Shown: positions 1 to 6,759 of the stretch, in pieces | Layout: each line of letters starts with the position of its first letter | Numbering within the stretch: the first letter of the stretch is position 1 | Origin: an uncultured Eubacteriales bacterium | GTDB taxonomy: Bacteria > Bacillota > Clostridia > UMGS1810 | Assembly (NCBI GenBank): GCA_902493665.1 | Contig: CABUQL010000010.1 | Location: 1 to 14,036, forward strand | Direction of reading: 5' to 3' | Length of the DNA stretch: 14,036 nt | Notes under the pieces: model-generated | Told to the model about the DNA's origin: nothing | Databases searched by the model: none | What the model saw: only the letters and a program-made list of their open reading frames with translations | Program-made: the position numbers and the translations under genes

Positions 1-1
1 T

Positions 2-550
2 TGGGCGGTCGAAACGCAGAAGGCGACAAATCAAACGCCGTACAACAACTTTGTAAATTCAGTTTTTTTTATGGCACAGGCAAACGGCATAATGTATCCG
101 CAGGGAATTATGGTCAATGCGGGCAAGGTTTTGTGCAACAACGCAACGCATAAAAAGCCTGTTGCAACGCTGATAATCCATAGCAAAGATGATGTTGAAA
201 TGAAATATGTAACCGACATCACAAAGGAAAAAGATGTGTGGTTTGCTGTTTCGGGATACGGAATATATCCTGATATAACCGCTGAAAAAGAAGGATTTAC
301 AGGCAAATTTAGCGATGTAACACGTATGACAAGCCGACCGATTATAGGTTATCGCAAAAATGACAACAAAATTGTGATTGCGGTCAGGGCAAATTCAAGC
401 GCCGAGAGGGCAAATCAGACTGCCAAAAACTTGGGACTTGATTTTGCAATATCTCTTGACGGCGGAGGTTCAACCACGCTTAAAGTAAACGGTTCATACA
501 AGTTTACAGGCGACGGAAGAAAGCTTTACGGCGGTATTATATGGGCATAA
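2..550 (+). CDS. Phosphodiester glycosidase-domain protein (DUF2233/NAGPA-like), C-terminal part, prophage-associated
   Basis: The reading frame is open to the left edge of the window, so this is the last 182 residues of a longer protein. The internal ATG at 71 is not preceded by a ribosome site and lies inside the domain. The hallmark near the C-terminus is the motif SLDGGGSTTL (bases about 452-481), followed by a strand-rich end finishing in YGGIIWA. This glycine-rich LDGGGS signature is the active-site region of the NAGPA/DUF2233 family, which cleaves sugar phosphodiester linkages (the animal member uncovers mannose-6-phosphate). In Firmicute prophages such domains occur in the tail or lysis region, where they may act on cell-surface or teichoic acid-like polymers; that role is inferred. 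It is followed 33 bases later by two holin-like genes, which supports a phage setting. The fold call is fairly secure and the substrate is unknown. Confidence 0.7.
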   Translation, partial: WAVETQKATNQTPYNNFVNSVFFMAQANGIMYPQGIMVNAGKVLCNNATHKKPVATLIIHSKDDVEMKYVTDITKEKDVWFAVSGYGIYPDITAEKEGFTGKFSDVTRMTSRPIIGYRKNDNKIVIAVRANSSAERANQTAKNLGLDFAISLDGGGSTTLKVNGSYKFTGDGRKLYGGIIWA

Positions 551-583
551 CAAAATAATTTAATGAGGAAATGAGGGGTACAA

Positions 584-772
584 ATGAAAGAAAAATTTGC
601 AAAATTAATTGATGTAAAAAGCATAATAACGCTTTTTTTGGTGGCAACGCTTGTGTTTGTGGTGATGTTTGGAAAAAACATCGACGAAAAAATATTTAAC
701 CTTTTTTCAAACGTTGTAACAATGGTGATAACGTATTTTTTCACAAGAAAACAGTCTGGCGGTGAAGGATAA
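584..772 (+). CDS. Small phage-type membrane protein (holin-like)
   Basis: This 62-residue protein starts with a charged, amphipathic stretch (MKEKFAKLIDVK), has a clear hydrophobic segment at about residues 14-30, then a charged turn (GKNIDEK) and a second, weaker hydrophobic stretch at about 38-53. It ends in a basic, glycine-containing tail. The start is fixed by GAGGGG a few bases before the ATG. Its stop overlaps the next start in a TAATG arrangement, so the two genes are translationally coupled. Size, topology and position just after a phage-type glycosidase and before a coiled-coil membrane protein fit the small holin-like proteins of clostridial prophages, which permeabilise or condition the membrane during lysis. 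No catalytic motif exists to confirm this, so holin is a contextual call. Confidence 0.6.
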   Translation: MKEKFAKLIDVKSIITLFLVATLVFVVMFGKNIDEKIFNLFSNVVTMVITYFFTRKQSGGEG

Positions 773-990
773 TGCCCGAATATGCGAGCATAATTGTAAA
801 CGCAGTTGTTTCGATTGTGTCAATCTTCGGGGGAATACTTACCGCAAGCAAACTCACAAATTACAGAATCGAACAACTTGAAAAAAAGGTTGATAAACAT
901 AACAATTTCGCCGAAAGAATCCCCGTTATGCAGGAACAGATTAAAGTTATTAATCATAGAATCGACGACTTGGAACACGGGGAAGGGTGA
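772..990 (+). CDS. Phage-type membrane-anchored coiled-coil protein (XhlA/holin-accessory-like)
   Basis: A 72-residue protein with one N-terminal hydrophobic segment (about residues 5-25, rich in I, V and G) followed by a long, highly charged helix. The part EQLEKKVDKHNN...QEQIKVINHRIDDLE has the heptad spacing of a coiled coil. One transmembrane helix plus a C-terminal coiled coil is the layout of small proteins encoded next to holins in Firmicute prophages, comparable in shape to XhlA. The ATG overlaps the stop of the upstream gene by one base, and GGTGAAGG immediately upstream serves as ribosome site. It is the last gene before a strong terminator, so it ends the lysis-type transcription unit. 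The exact role is unknown; it may anchor or regulate the holin. Confidence 0.6.
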   Translation: MPEYASIIVNAVVSIVSIFGGILTASKLTNYRIEQLEKKVDKHNNFAERIPVMQEQIKVINHRIDDLEHGEG

Positions 991-1034
991 AAATAAAAAA
1001 TGAAAAGCCAAATTAATAAAACAAAACGGCAAAT

Positions 1035-1064
1035 AAAAAAGAGAGCATCAGCTCTCTTTTTTTT
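1035..1064 (+). terminator. Rho-independent terminator of the prophage unit
   Basis: GAGAGC (1041-1046), loop ATCA, GCTCTC (1051-1056), then eight T residues (1057-1064). A run of A residues before the stem can extend it by pairing with the T run. It lies 45 bases after the last phage-type gene on the same strand and looks efficient. Confidence 0.85.
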
Positions 1065-1189
1065 CGGACAAATTATTATGATAACGTGTTTTTCTTATAT
1101 GAACATTCTCACTGTAAAATAATTATCTCTGTATTAGTTTCTCTCTGTATAAAACACTTTCTTTTTACTTAATCAGTATAAGGCAATGC

Positions 1190-1240
1190 AAGTCAAAAAC
1201 CAATATGGTTTATAAGGTTATGTTTTAAATGCCAAACACT
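1190..1240 (+). repeat. Dispersed repeat, copy C, with hairpin AAACC-AATAT-GGTTT
   Basis: The core CAATATGGTTTATAA and its flanks match copy A (6701-6759, opposite strand) and copy B (9705-9766). Shared elements in order are AAG, a two-base variable step, an A run, CAATATGG, TTnTAA, GG, and further in TGCCAAA. The hairpin is AAACC (1197-1201), loop AATAT, GGTTT (1207-1211). The stretch 1065-1242 holds no gene, only AT-rich sequence, this repeat, and a small CACTTT-TT-AAAGTG palindrome over the stop codon of the next gene. Read on the minus strand the hairpin is followed by TTT and could be a weak terminator of the RraA-family operon. Confidence 0.55.
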
Positions 1241-1242
1241 TT

Positions 1243-2151
1243 TTAAAGTGCCGATTGCGTATCGTTGGGGTCGCCGTTAATTGCAAGGTCATACTCTTGC
1301 GACCAGTCAAGATCTCTGTATTCTGCCGCTCTGTCGTCTTTTTCAATAAATTCCATAAGAAGATCAAGCATTTCTTTCGTCCATGTGTTTTTGTCGATCT
1401 GTGCCGTGGTAAATTTATTGAGCGTTATCATTTCAAAACCGAAAAGATCTTTTACCTGTGTTTTTGCCGCACCGCCGACAACTTCTTCAACAAGATGGCT
1501 CGGTATGAAAAGTACTCCGCCGCCTGCGCCGAATACCACGTCACCCGGAAGACAAATTGCATTTCCGATGCGTGTAGGCGTGTTATATGCAGTCATAATA
1601 AAATCTCTTATCGGAGTAGGGTCTATTCCGCGGTAATAAACCTGTGTGTCAGAAACCTTTTTCATCTGTTCCGTATCTCTTATGCCGCCCCAGACTACCG
1701 CACCGCCGTTTTCGTTTTTTGTTTTGTTTTTAAGCGCAGTTGTAAGATTTCCGCCAAGAAACGTTCCTTTATAAATTTTGTCATACATATCTATAACGGG
1801 AACGTCGTATTCTCCGAGATTATCTATTACCCACTGATTGTATGTACCTGTTCTGCCTTCGCTTCTTCCGATATCCTTAACAACTTCGTCAAGGTCGGGT
1901 CGGTATGGGCAATATGTTGCCGTAACCGCACGGCCGATGAGCTTTCTTCCGTCATCGTGGAGTATGTGGAGTCTTCCTTCAAACTGGCTTTCGTAGCCTT
2001 TTACGAAAATCGGTTTCCATACTTCTTCGAGTGTTAAATTTTTAAGCGCCTTTAAATATTTTTCGTCAACTTTCGGTCTTCCGTCGCTGAGTCTTTCGCC
2101 TTTCCATTGCGGCGTAAGTTTTATAATTTCTTCTTTTACATTAAAATTCAT
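1243..2151 (-). CDS. RraA-family protein (HMG/CHA-type aldolase or dimethylmenaquinone methyltransferase-like fold)
   Basis: A 302-residue protein. The start at 2151 is preferred over the ATG at 2193 because GGAGG lies 8 bases upstream, whereas the longer version would overlap the preceding gene. The RraA core is visible in order: LIGRAVTA near residue 72, GGNL at 133-136, GGIRD at 155-159 (the Arg-Asp pair that binds substrate and metal in family aldolases), PGD at 202-204 and GVLFIP at 212-217. Family members include 4-hydroxy-4-methyl-2-oxoglutarate/oxaloacetate aldolases, which split 2-oxo acids to pyruvate, as well as RNase E inhibitors. The family is often misnamed as methyltransferase. 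At 302 residues it is longer than the compact RraA proteins of about 160, with extra N- and C-terminal parts. As last gene of an operon with a sugar-acid dehydratase, an aldolase cleaving a keto-deoxy sugar acid is the best inference. Confidence 0.8.
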   Translation of the reverse strand: MNFNVKEEIIKLTPQWKGERLSDGRPKVDEKYLKALKNLTLEEVWKPIFVKGYESQFEGRLHILHDDGRKLIGRAVTATYCPYRPDLDEVVKDIGRSEGRTGTYNQWVIDNLGEYDVPVIDMYDKIYKGTFLGGNLTTALKNKTKNENGGAVVWGGIRDTEQMKKVSDTQVYYRGIDPTPIRDFIMTAYNTPTRIGNAICLPGDVVFGAGGGVLFIPSHLVEEVVGGAAKTQVKDLFGFEMITLNKFTTAQIDKNTWTKEMLDLLMEFIEKDDRAAEYRDLDWSQEYDLAINGDPNDTQSAL

Positions 2152-2167
2152 TTTTATTTCCTCCGTT

Positions 2168-2896
2168 TTACAGATGCATTCCGCCGTCAACAATTATTTC
2201 TGAACCTGTTATATATCTTCCTTCGTCGCTGCACAAAAGCAAAACTGCGGGTGCAACGTCTTCGGATAATCCGACATATCCGCACGGAATACTTGCAATA
2301 ACCTTCTTTTTAAACTCTTCATCGGCGAGAGCTTCGTCGTTTCTCGGTGTGCAGATTGCGCCCGGAGCGACATTGTTAATCGTTATGCCAAACGGTGCCA
2401 GAAAAGGAGCGATGTTTTGCACAAGTTTCATTTGCGCGGCTTTTGTAACACCGTAAAGTGAAAGCTGGGGGTGATTGTTATATTGATTTACACTTCCGAT
2501 TGTAACAATTCTTCCGAATTTTTTTTCTTTCATTGCAGCGGCGTATTTTTTTATAAGATAATACGTGCTTTTGATGTTTATATCAAACTGCTTTTCAAAT
2601 TCTTCGTCTGAGAATTCGTCCCAAGCACGTTTGTACTGCACAGATGCATTTAAAACAAGAATATCAACTTCGCCCGTTGCCTCATAAAGCGCGTCAATTC
2701 CTTCTCTTTTGCTGATGTCTGCACACACAGGTGTGCTGTTTTTAATTGATTTGCATGCTTTTTCGCATTTTTGCATGCTTGATGCGCCGTTTACATACAC
2801 AGATGCGCCCTGCTTTGACAAAAGATGTGCAATTTCATATCCGATGCCCTGCGTTGCGCCTGTAACGAGAGCTTTTTTGCCTGTTAAGTCAAACAT
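2168..2896 (-). CDS. Short-chain dehydrogenase/reductase (classical SDR)
   Basis: At 242 residues it has the standard classical SDR length. TGATQGIG (residues 12-19) is the cofactor-binding glycine motif. NAS at 83-85 stands in place of NNAG. The catalytic tetrad is complete: Asn107, Ser135, Tyr148 and Lys152 (YGVTK). APGAI at 177-181 and the terminal ITGSEIIVDGGM are typical. It should oxidise or reduce a sugar, polyol or sugar acid with NAD(P)(H) in the cytoplasm; the closest general type is the gluconate 5-dehydrogenase/3-oxoacyl-ACP reductase group. A GAGGT ribosome site lies in the last codons of the upstream GH10 gene, leaving only 2 bases between stop and start, and 16 bases separate it from the RraA-family gene, so the three are co-transcribed. 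Substrate is unresolved. Confidence 0.9.
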   Translation of the reverse strand: MFDLTGKKALVTGATQGIGYEIAHLLSKQGASVYVNGASSMQKCEKACKSIKNSTPVCADISKREGIDALYEATGEVDILVLNASVQYKRAWDEFSDEEFEKQFDINIKSTYYLIKKYAAAMKEKKFGRIVTIGSVNQYNNHPQLSLYGVTKAAQMKLVQNIAPFLAPFGITINNVAPGAICTPRNDEALADEEFKKKVIASIPCGYVGLSEDVAPAVLLLCSDEGRYITGSEIIVDGGMHL

Positions 2897-2898
2897 AA

Positions 2899-4233
2899 TT
2901 ATACCTCAAATCTACAGTGTAATTTTGAAATTTCCGACATGTTAAAGTTAATTTCTTTGGTGATTTTCTTTCCGTCTTTTTCAATATCGAGAGTATATAT
3001 GCCGTAAAATCCTTTAAATTCGGCATTTCCGTCTTGATCGGAAACAAAATCCGATGTTGTATGCCATTCTTTTTTTATGAGGTTTTTAAGCATATTGTAT
3101 GCAGGTTTTTTTGTAAAATCAAATCTTATAAGTCCGCCTCTGTAGTAGTTTTCACCTTTTTCCATATCTCCCTGAGGAGCAAAAGCAGCATATCCGTCAA
3201 CGAGATTCCAATAAACGATTTGCTCCATATTTTTGTGGCTGAACCAGATGGAATAAAGCGTTCTCATAATTTCCGCCTGAAGTTCTTCATCTTCAGCTTC
3301 GTATGTGTATGCGGGAATTGTTACCTCTGTTATCTGAAGCGGTTTTTTAAGCTCCGCGTATTTGTCGAGTATGCGGAAAAGACGAGTAGGATCGTAAAAG
3401 ATACGAGTTTTTTCAACTGCTTCTTCCGCACGTTGAAACATATGATATTGCATACCAATGGCGTCTATTCTTGCACCTTTTGAAAAAGCACGTTCGATTT
3501 GCATATAATACGCGTCACGGTTTCTTCCCTGATCTTTCCATACCTGCATAGCTTCATTTATTGAGAGCTCGTTTGCGCTCATATATTTTTCCGCTTCTTT
3601 AAAACACCATTCTACAAATTCGTTATCTTCGTAAAAATCGGTTACACTCTTGCTGCCATACGGCCAATATGTTTCGTTTGTAACCTCCATTGTGCGGAAT
3701 TTGTCTGAATACCTTTCGCCGATTTCTTTCATTCTTCTCGAAAGTTCATATTTAACTTCGTGTGTGCTTTTTCCTTCGAGCCATTTCGGGAAAAATTTGT
3801 CATACGCAAGAGCGTGTTCTCTTGGTTCTATACCGTACTTTTCGCAAAACTCCAAACACAAATCGGGTGCAGGTCTGCGGTAAATTTTCGGGCTGTTTTT
3901 ATCATAGCGCTGTTTGCCTTTTTCGGGTTCGAGCGCATCCCAGTAAAACGGAATTGTTGCCATATTGAAAACATCTTTGAAGTATTCTCTGTACTTTTCG
4001 TTCTTTTCGTCGCTTTCAAGTTCATCAAGCATAAAAAGATTTGCACCGAATTTAAATTCGTGGTTTTTCAAATCCGCTTTGATTTTAACGCCTTTTACGG
4101 GGATTCCGTTTTCATCGCAAACGTTAATTTTAAAATATCCTTTACGGTTTAATTCGATTCCTGCTTTAACTCTTTCGTCGGTTTCTTCTTTGTGCTTGTC
4201 GAAGAGTTCCATAATTTCATCTCTGTTAATCAT
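2899..4233 (-). CDS. Glycoside hydrolase family 10-like enzyme (endo-1,4-beta-xylanase type), no signal peptide
   Basis: The 444-residue form starting at 4233 is preferred: AAGGAG lies 10 bases upstream, while an upstream in-frame ATG at 4275 has no such site. Residues about 31-65 form a small beta domain (KGYFKINV...GIPVKGVKI). The GH10 barrel follows: FNMATIPFYWDALEPEKG (89-106), REHALAYD (138-145), acid/base Glu187 in EVTNE, IGMQYHMF (259-266), nucleophile Glu303 in ITEV, and YWNLVDG (341-347). A C-terminal beta segment (about 395-430) carries the DGNAEFKGFYGIY pattern seen in large GH10-like proteins. The family hydrolyses beta-1,4-xylan or xylo-oligosaccharides. No signal peptide is seen, so it probably acts in the cytoplasm on imported oligosaccharides. 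It lies between the dehydratase and SDR genes in one operon. Confidence 0.85.
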   Translation of the reverse strand: MINRDEIMELFDKHKEETDERVKAGIELNRKGYFKINVCDENGIPVKGVKIKADLKNHEFKFGANLFMLDELESDEKNEKYREYFKDVFNMATIPFYWDALEPEKGKQRYDKNSPKIYRRPAPDLCLEFCEKYGIEPREHALAYDKFFPKWLEGKSTHEVKYELSRRMKEIGERYSDKFRTMEVTNETYWPYGSKSVTDFYEDNEFVEWCFKEAEKYMSANELSINEAMQVWKDQGRNRDAYYMQIERAFSKGARIDAIGMQYHMFQRAEEAVEKTRIFYDPTRLFRILDKYAELKKPLQITEVTIPAYTYEAEDEELQAEIMRTLYSIWFSHKNMEQIVYWNLVDGYAAFAPQGDMEKGENYYRGGLIRFDFTKKPAYNMLKNLIKKEWHTTSDFVSDQDGNAEFKGFYGIYTLDIEKDGKKITKEINFNMSEISKLHCRFEV

Positions 4234-4338
4234 AACATTTATTCTCCTTATAAACAACAAAATTATATGCATCAAGTAAGATGCCGGTTTTTCTTTTTCG
4301 ATTTCATTCTCGCCAATCCGCCCGTTTGCTGTTATAAA

Positions 4339-5673
4339 TCAGCTCCATTCTCTGTCGTTTGCCCATTCGTTATCCCAGCATGATGTATCTGCCCACATTT
4401 CGGGATATTTTTCGTGCATATGCTCGGCAATAAGTTCTTCGTTTAAGCTGTCAATGCCAAGACCGGGTTTATCGGAAACTTCAACAAAACCGTCTTTGAA
4501 CAACGGATTTGCAATTCCGTTTGCAATATCGTTCCACCAGGGGATATCAACAGAATGAAATTCAACCGCCATAATATTTTTAACCGCAGCAGCAGCGTGA
4601 ATTGCAGCCATGCAGGCAATCGGACTTTCTGCCATATGTATAGCCATTGCAACGCCGTATTTGTCGCATATGCCTCCGAGTTTTTTCATTTCCATTGCTC
4701 CGCCGACAGTAAGGATATCGGGGTGGGCAACGCTTATTCCGCCGTTTTTCATAAGCGGTTCAAAGTTTTCTGCAAGATAAATATCTTCACCTGTACAAAT
4801 CGGAACGTTTACCGCATGTGAGATTTTTTCGAAATGATTTGTGTAATGCCACGGAGCAATGTCTTCAATCCATGCGATGTTGTATTTTTCAAGACGTTTT
4901 GCAAACATAATACAGTCTTCAATGCATATGTGGCCGAAATGGTCGATTGCAAGCGGAACTTCATATCCGATTACATCTCTTACCTGTTTTACATAATCTT
5001 CAAGGTAATCCATACCTTTTTGTGTTAAGTGAATACCTGTTGCGTGATGCTCGATTGTAAATACTTCGTAGTTTTTGCCGAGCATCATATCCATATCAAC
5101 AGACCCTTTTTGATGGTTAATTGCTTTCATTGAATATTTCTTTATGTTTTCCAAAAATCCTAACGGTGCATTAAGACAGCCCGGTTCGTCAAGCAAAAGC
5201 TCAATACCGAGGTCCATTTTTAAAAATGTAAAGCCCTGCTCCATACGTTTTTTCAAAGCGTGGCCCATATCTGTGCCCGTATGCTTTCCGTCAACGTCGG
5301 TGTCGCAGTACATTCTTACTTTATCTCTGAACTTTCCGCCGAGCATCTGCCAAAGCGGAACTCCCCATGCTTTTCCGGCAAGGTCCCACATAGCGATTTC
5401 AAGACCCGAAACACCGCCGCCCTGACGTGAATGTCCGCCGAACTGTTTTATTCTTCTGAAAATTTTGTCTACATTACAAGGATTTTCACCGATAAGACGT
5501 GATTTAAGCATCAGTGCATATGTTGCGCTTGAAGCGTCACGGACTTCGCCGTATCCCACAATACCCTGGTTGGTGTATACTTTAATAAGAGGGCAGTGCT
5601 TGGGCGCGCCGTTTAAGTTTGCAACTCTTATGTCCGTTATTTTATGATTTGGTTGGCACCAGAGAGGAAGCAA
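4339..5673 (-). CDS. Enolase-superfamily (mandelate racemase/muconate lactonizing) sugar-acid dehydratase; 5' end unresolved
   Basis: Recognisable homology begins at KITDIRV (codons from 5643 downward) and runs about 434 residues. Catalytic features: KMD in TFLKMDLG (barrel strand 2), metal ligands Asp in AIDHFGH (codon near 4914), Glu in WIEDIAPW and Glu in CTGEDIYL, and the His of AIHMAESP. These fit acid-sugar dehydratases of the RspA/ManD/galactonate dehydratase branch, which make 2-keto-3-deoxy acids. The start is a problem: no ATG or GTG with a ribosome site lies near the expected first residue. The nearest legal initiator is TTG at 5671-5673, given here without a ribosome site. The codon where Met is expected reads CAT, and CATAAAATAACGG equals ATGAAAATAACGG minus one G. 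It is first in the operon, 105 bases before the GH10 gene. Function class is confident; substrate and start are not. Confidence 0.8.
   Translation of the reverse strand: MLPLWCQPNHKITDIRVANLNGAPKHCPLIKVYTNQGIVGYGEVRDASSATYALMLKSRLIGENPCNVDKIFRRIKQFGGHSRQGGGVSGLEIAMWDLAGKAWGVPLWQMLGGKFRDKVRMYCDTDVDGKHTGTDMGHALKKRMEQGFTFLKMDLGIELLLDEPGCLNAPLGFLENIKKYSMKAINHQKGSVDMDMMLGKNYEVFTIEHHATGIHLTQKGMDYLEDYVKQVRDVIGYEVPLAIDHFGHICIEDCIMFAKRLEKYNIAWIEDIAPWHYTNHFEKISHAVNVPICTGEDIYLAENFEPLMKNGGISVAHPDILTVGGAMEMKKLGGICDKYGVAMAIHMAESPIACMAAIHAAAAVKNIMAVEFHSVDIPWWNDIANGIANPLFKDGFVEVSDKPGLGIDSLNEELIAEHMHEKYPEMWADTSCWDNEWANDREWS
5619..5648 (+). promoter_or_regulatory. Candidate promoter of the AraC regulator, inside the dehydratase 5' end
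   Basis: TTGCAA (5619-5624), an 18-base spacer and TATGAT (5643-5648) precede the AraC start at 5676, with predicted +1 near 5655. It overlaps the first codons of the divergent dehydratase gene, so the two genes have almost no separate intergenic space. Two substitutions in each box make this only moderately convincing. Confidence 0.35.
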
Positions 5674-5675
5674 TA

Positions 5676-6512
5676 ATGAGAACAAGTAAGTATGAACTTT
5701 TGGATTCACAGGGAAAAAATTTAATAAAAGTCTTTCATTCATGCGTGGGAACGGGAGAGAGAGTATTTCAGAGCCATCATCACACGCAGTGCGAGCTTTC
5801 GCTTTTTGTTGAAGAAAAAGGCATTTATACAACAGACAGCGGTAAGATTAATTTCAACAAGGGCGATATGTTTATGTTTTCGGCAGATGAAACACACTGT
5901 ATTACACGCATAGATGAGGCGATTAATCTTTTGAATATCCATTTTGAACCCCGTATGATATGGGAAAGAAGCGATACTGCAGAGCTTTTGCAGTTTATAT
6001 TCCAAAGCAGCAAAAAAAATAAGTTTGATTCGTCCGACACAAAGCTTAAAAGTATTATCGAAACCATTGAAAAAGAAATAAGCGGGAAAAAATTTGGTTA
6101 TGAAATAGAAATTAAAAGGCTTGTTTTTTCAGCGCTTATTCATATTATAAGAACGTATTACGGAGAAACGGAACCCGTTTTAACACCCGTTCAAAGCGAC
6201 ATTACAAAAAAGCTTAAAAAAGTGGTTTTATATATAGAAGATAATCTTGAATCAAATCTCACTTTAGGTGAACTTGCAAAAATTGCATGTATGTCGCAGA
6301 CGTATTTTTCCGCCGTATTTAAAAAATACAACGGAATTTCACCGTGGAATTATATAATAATCAAAAGAATCGATAAGGCAATTTTCCTTTTGAAAACAAC
6401 GGATTTGAAAATCATAGACGTTGCGTCTCAGTGCGGATTTTCAAGCTCGTCGAATTTTTATAAGGAATTTAAAACAATCACGGGAAAACAGCCGAACGAT
6501 TTCAGAAATTAG
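5676..6512 (+). CDS. AraC-family transcriptional regulator with cupin-type sensor domain
   Basis: A 278-residue protein. The ATG at 5676 follows GAGAGGAAG; an upstream in-frame ATG at 5619 would run into the divergent gene and adds no domain. The N-terminal half is a cupin-like ligand domain (SHHHTQCEL at 33-41, FNKGDMFMFSADETH at 60-74). The C-terminal half holds the two AraC helix-turn-helix units, first about 196-217 (LGELAKIACMSQTYFSAVFKKYNG) and second about 245-266 (IIDVASQCGFSSSSNFYKEFK), ending in GKQPNDFR, the usual KxxTGxxPxxYR-type tail. Regulators of this layout usually activate adjacent carbohydrate genes on binding a sugar. Its head-to-head position with the dehydratase operon makes that operon its likely target. 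A bidirectional terminator follows its stop. Confidence 0.9.
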   Translation: MRTSKYELLDSQGKNLIKVFHSCVGTGERVFQSHHHTQCELSLFVEEKGIYTTDSGKINFNKGDMFMFSADETHCITRIDEAINLLNIHFEPRMIWERSDTAELLQFIFQSSKKNKFDSSDTKLKSIIETIEKEISGKKFGYEIEIKRLVFSALIHIIRTYYGETEPVLTPVQSDITKKLKKVVLYIEDNLESNLTLGELAKIACMSQTYFSAVFKKYNGISPWNYIIIKRIDKAIFLLKTTDLKIIDVASQCGFSSSSNFYKEFKTITGKQPNDFRN

Positions 6513-6560
6513 GACTTTAAAAACCTTATCCATATAATTATTTTTTCATCTCCCTTTAAG

Positions 6561-6597
6561 AAAAAAGATGGCAGAAACTTAACTGCCATCTTTTTAT
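6561..6597 (+). terminator. Bidirectional rho-independent terminator
   Basis: AAAAAGATGGCAG (6562-6574), loop of 8, CTGCCATCTTTTT (6583-6595): a perfect 13-bp inverted repeat with T runs in both directions. It ends the AraC gene on the plus strand and can stop transcription of the SLH gene on the minus strand. Confidence 0.85.
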
Positions 6598-6700
6598 GTT
6601 ATACTTTTTTATGACTTTCATAATTCGGAATAAATTTTTGTGAATTTACCTGCAGTTTCCGTAATTTCGCCGCAGCTTTCACAGTAAAATTACTATTTTT

Positions 6701-6759
6701 GTATTTTGGCAAAGTATTATGAGAAATTTGCCTTTACAAACCATATTGATTTTTAGCTT
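6701..6759 (-). repeat. Dispersed repeat, copy A, with hairpin AAATC-AATAT-GGTTT
   Basis: Read on the minus strand it starts directly after the TAG stop of the SLH gene. It matches copy B over about 41 bases at 34 positions (CAATATGG, TAAAGGCAAA and ATAATAC are identical blocks) and copy C over its first 22 bases at 20 positions. The stem pairs include one T.G pair. The rest of the 6598-6700 gap is AT-rich and contains no convincing gene. Confidence 0.6.

Noticed and set aside
115..126. Possible selenocysteine or recoding signal, checked because of in-frame TGA elsewhere (9551).
   Set aside because: No selenocysteine insertion-type stem after the TGA at 9551, and the enzyme fragment is truncated anyway; a nonsense lesion explains it better.
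1255..2037. Long plus-strand open frame (260 codons) opposite the RraA-family gene.
   Set aside because: It is the mirror of a well-supported minus-strand gene, has no ribosome site and an F/C/Y/R-rich composition typical of an antisense shadow.
3034..4152. Plus-strand open frames opposite the GH10 gene.
   Set aside because: No ribosome sites and biased compositions; the minus strand shows both GH10 catalytic glutamates.
6598..6700. A minus-strand stretch that reads FYCESCGEITETAGKF, resembling a zinc-ribbon remnant.
   Set aside because: Only about 23 codons between stops, no start codon or ribosome site and no recognisable family; too short to call.
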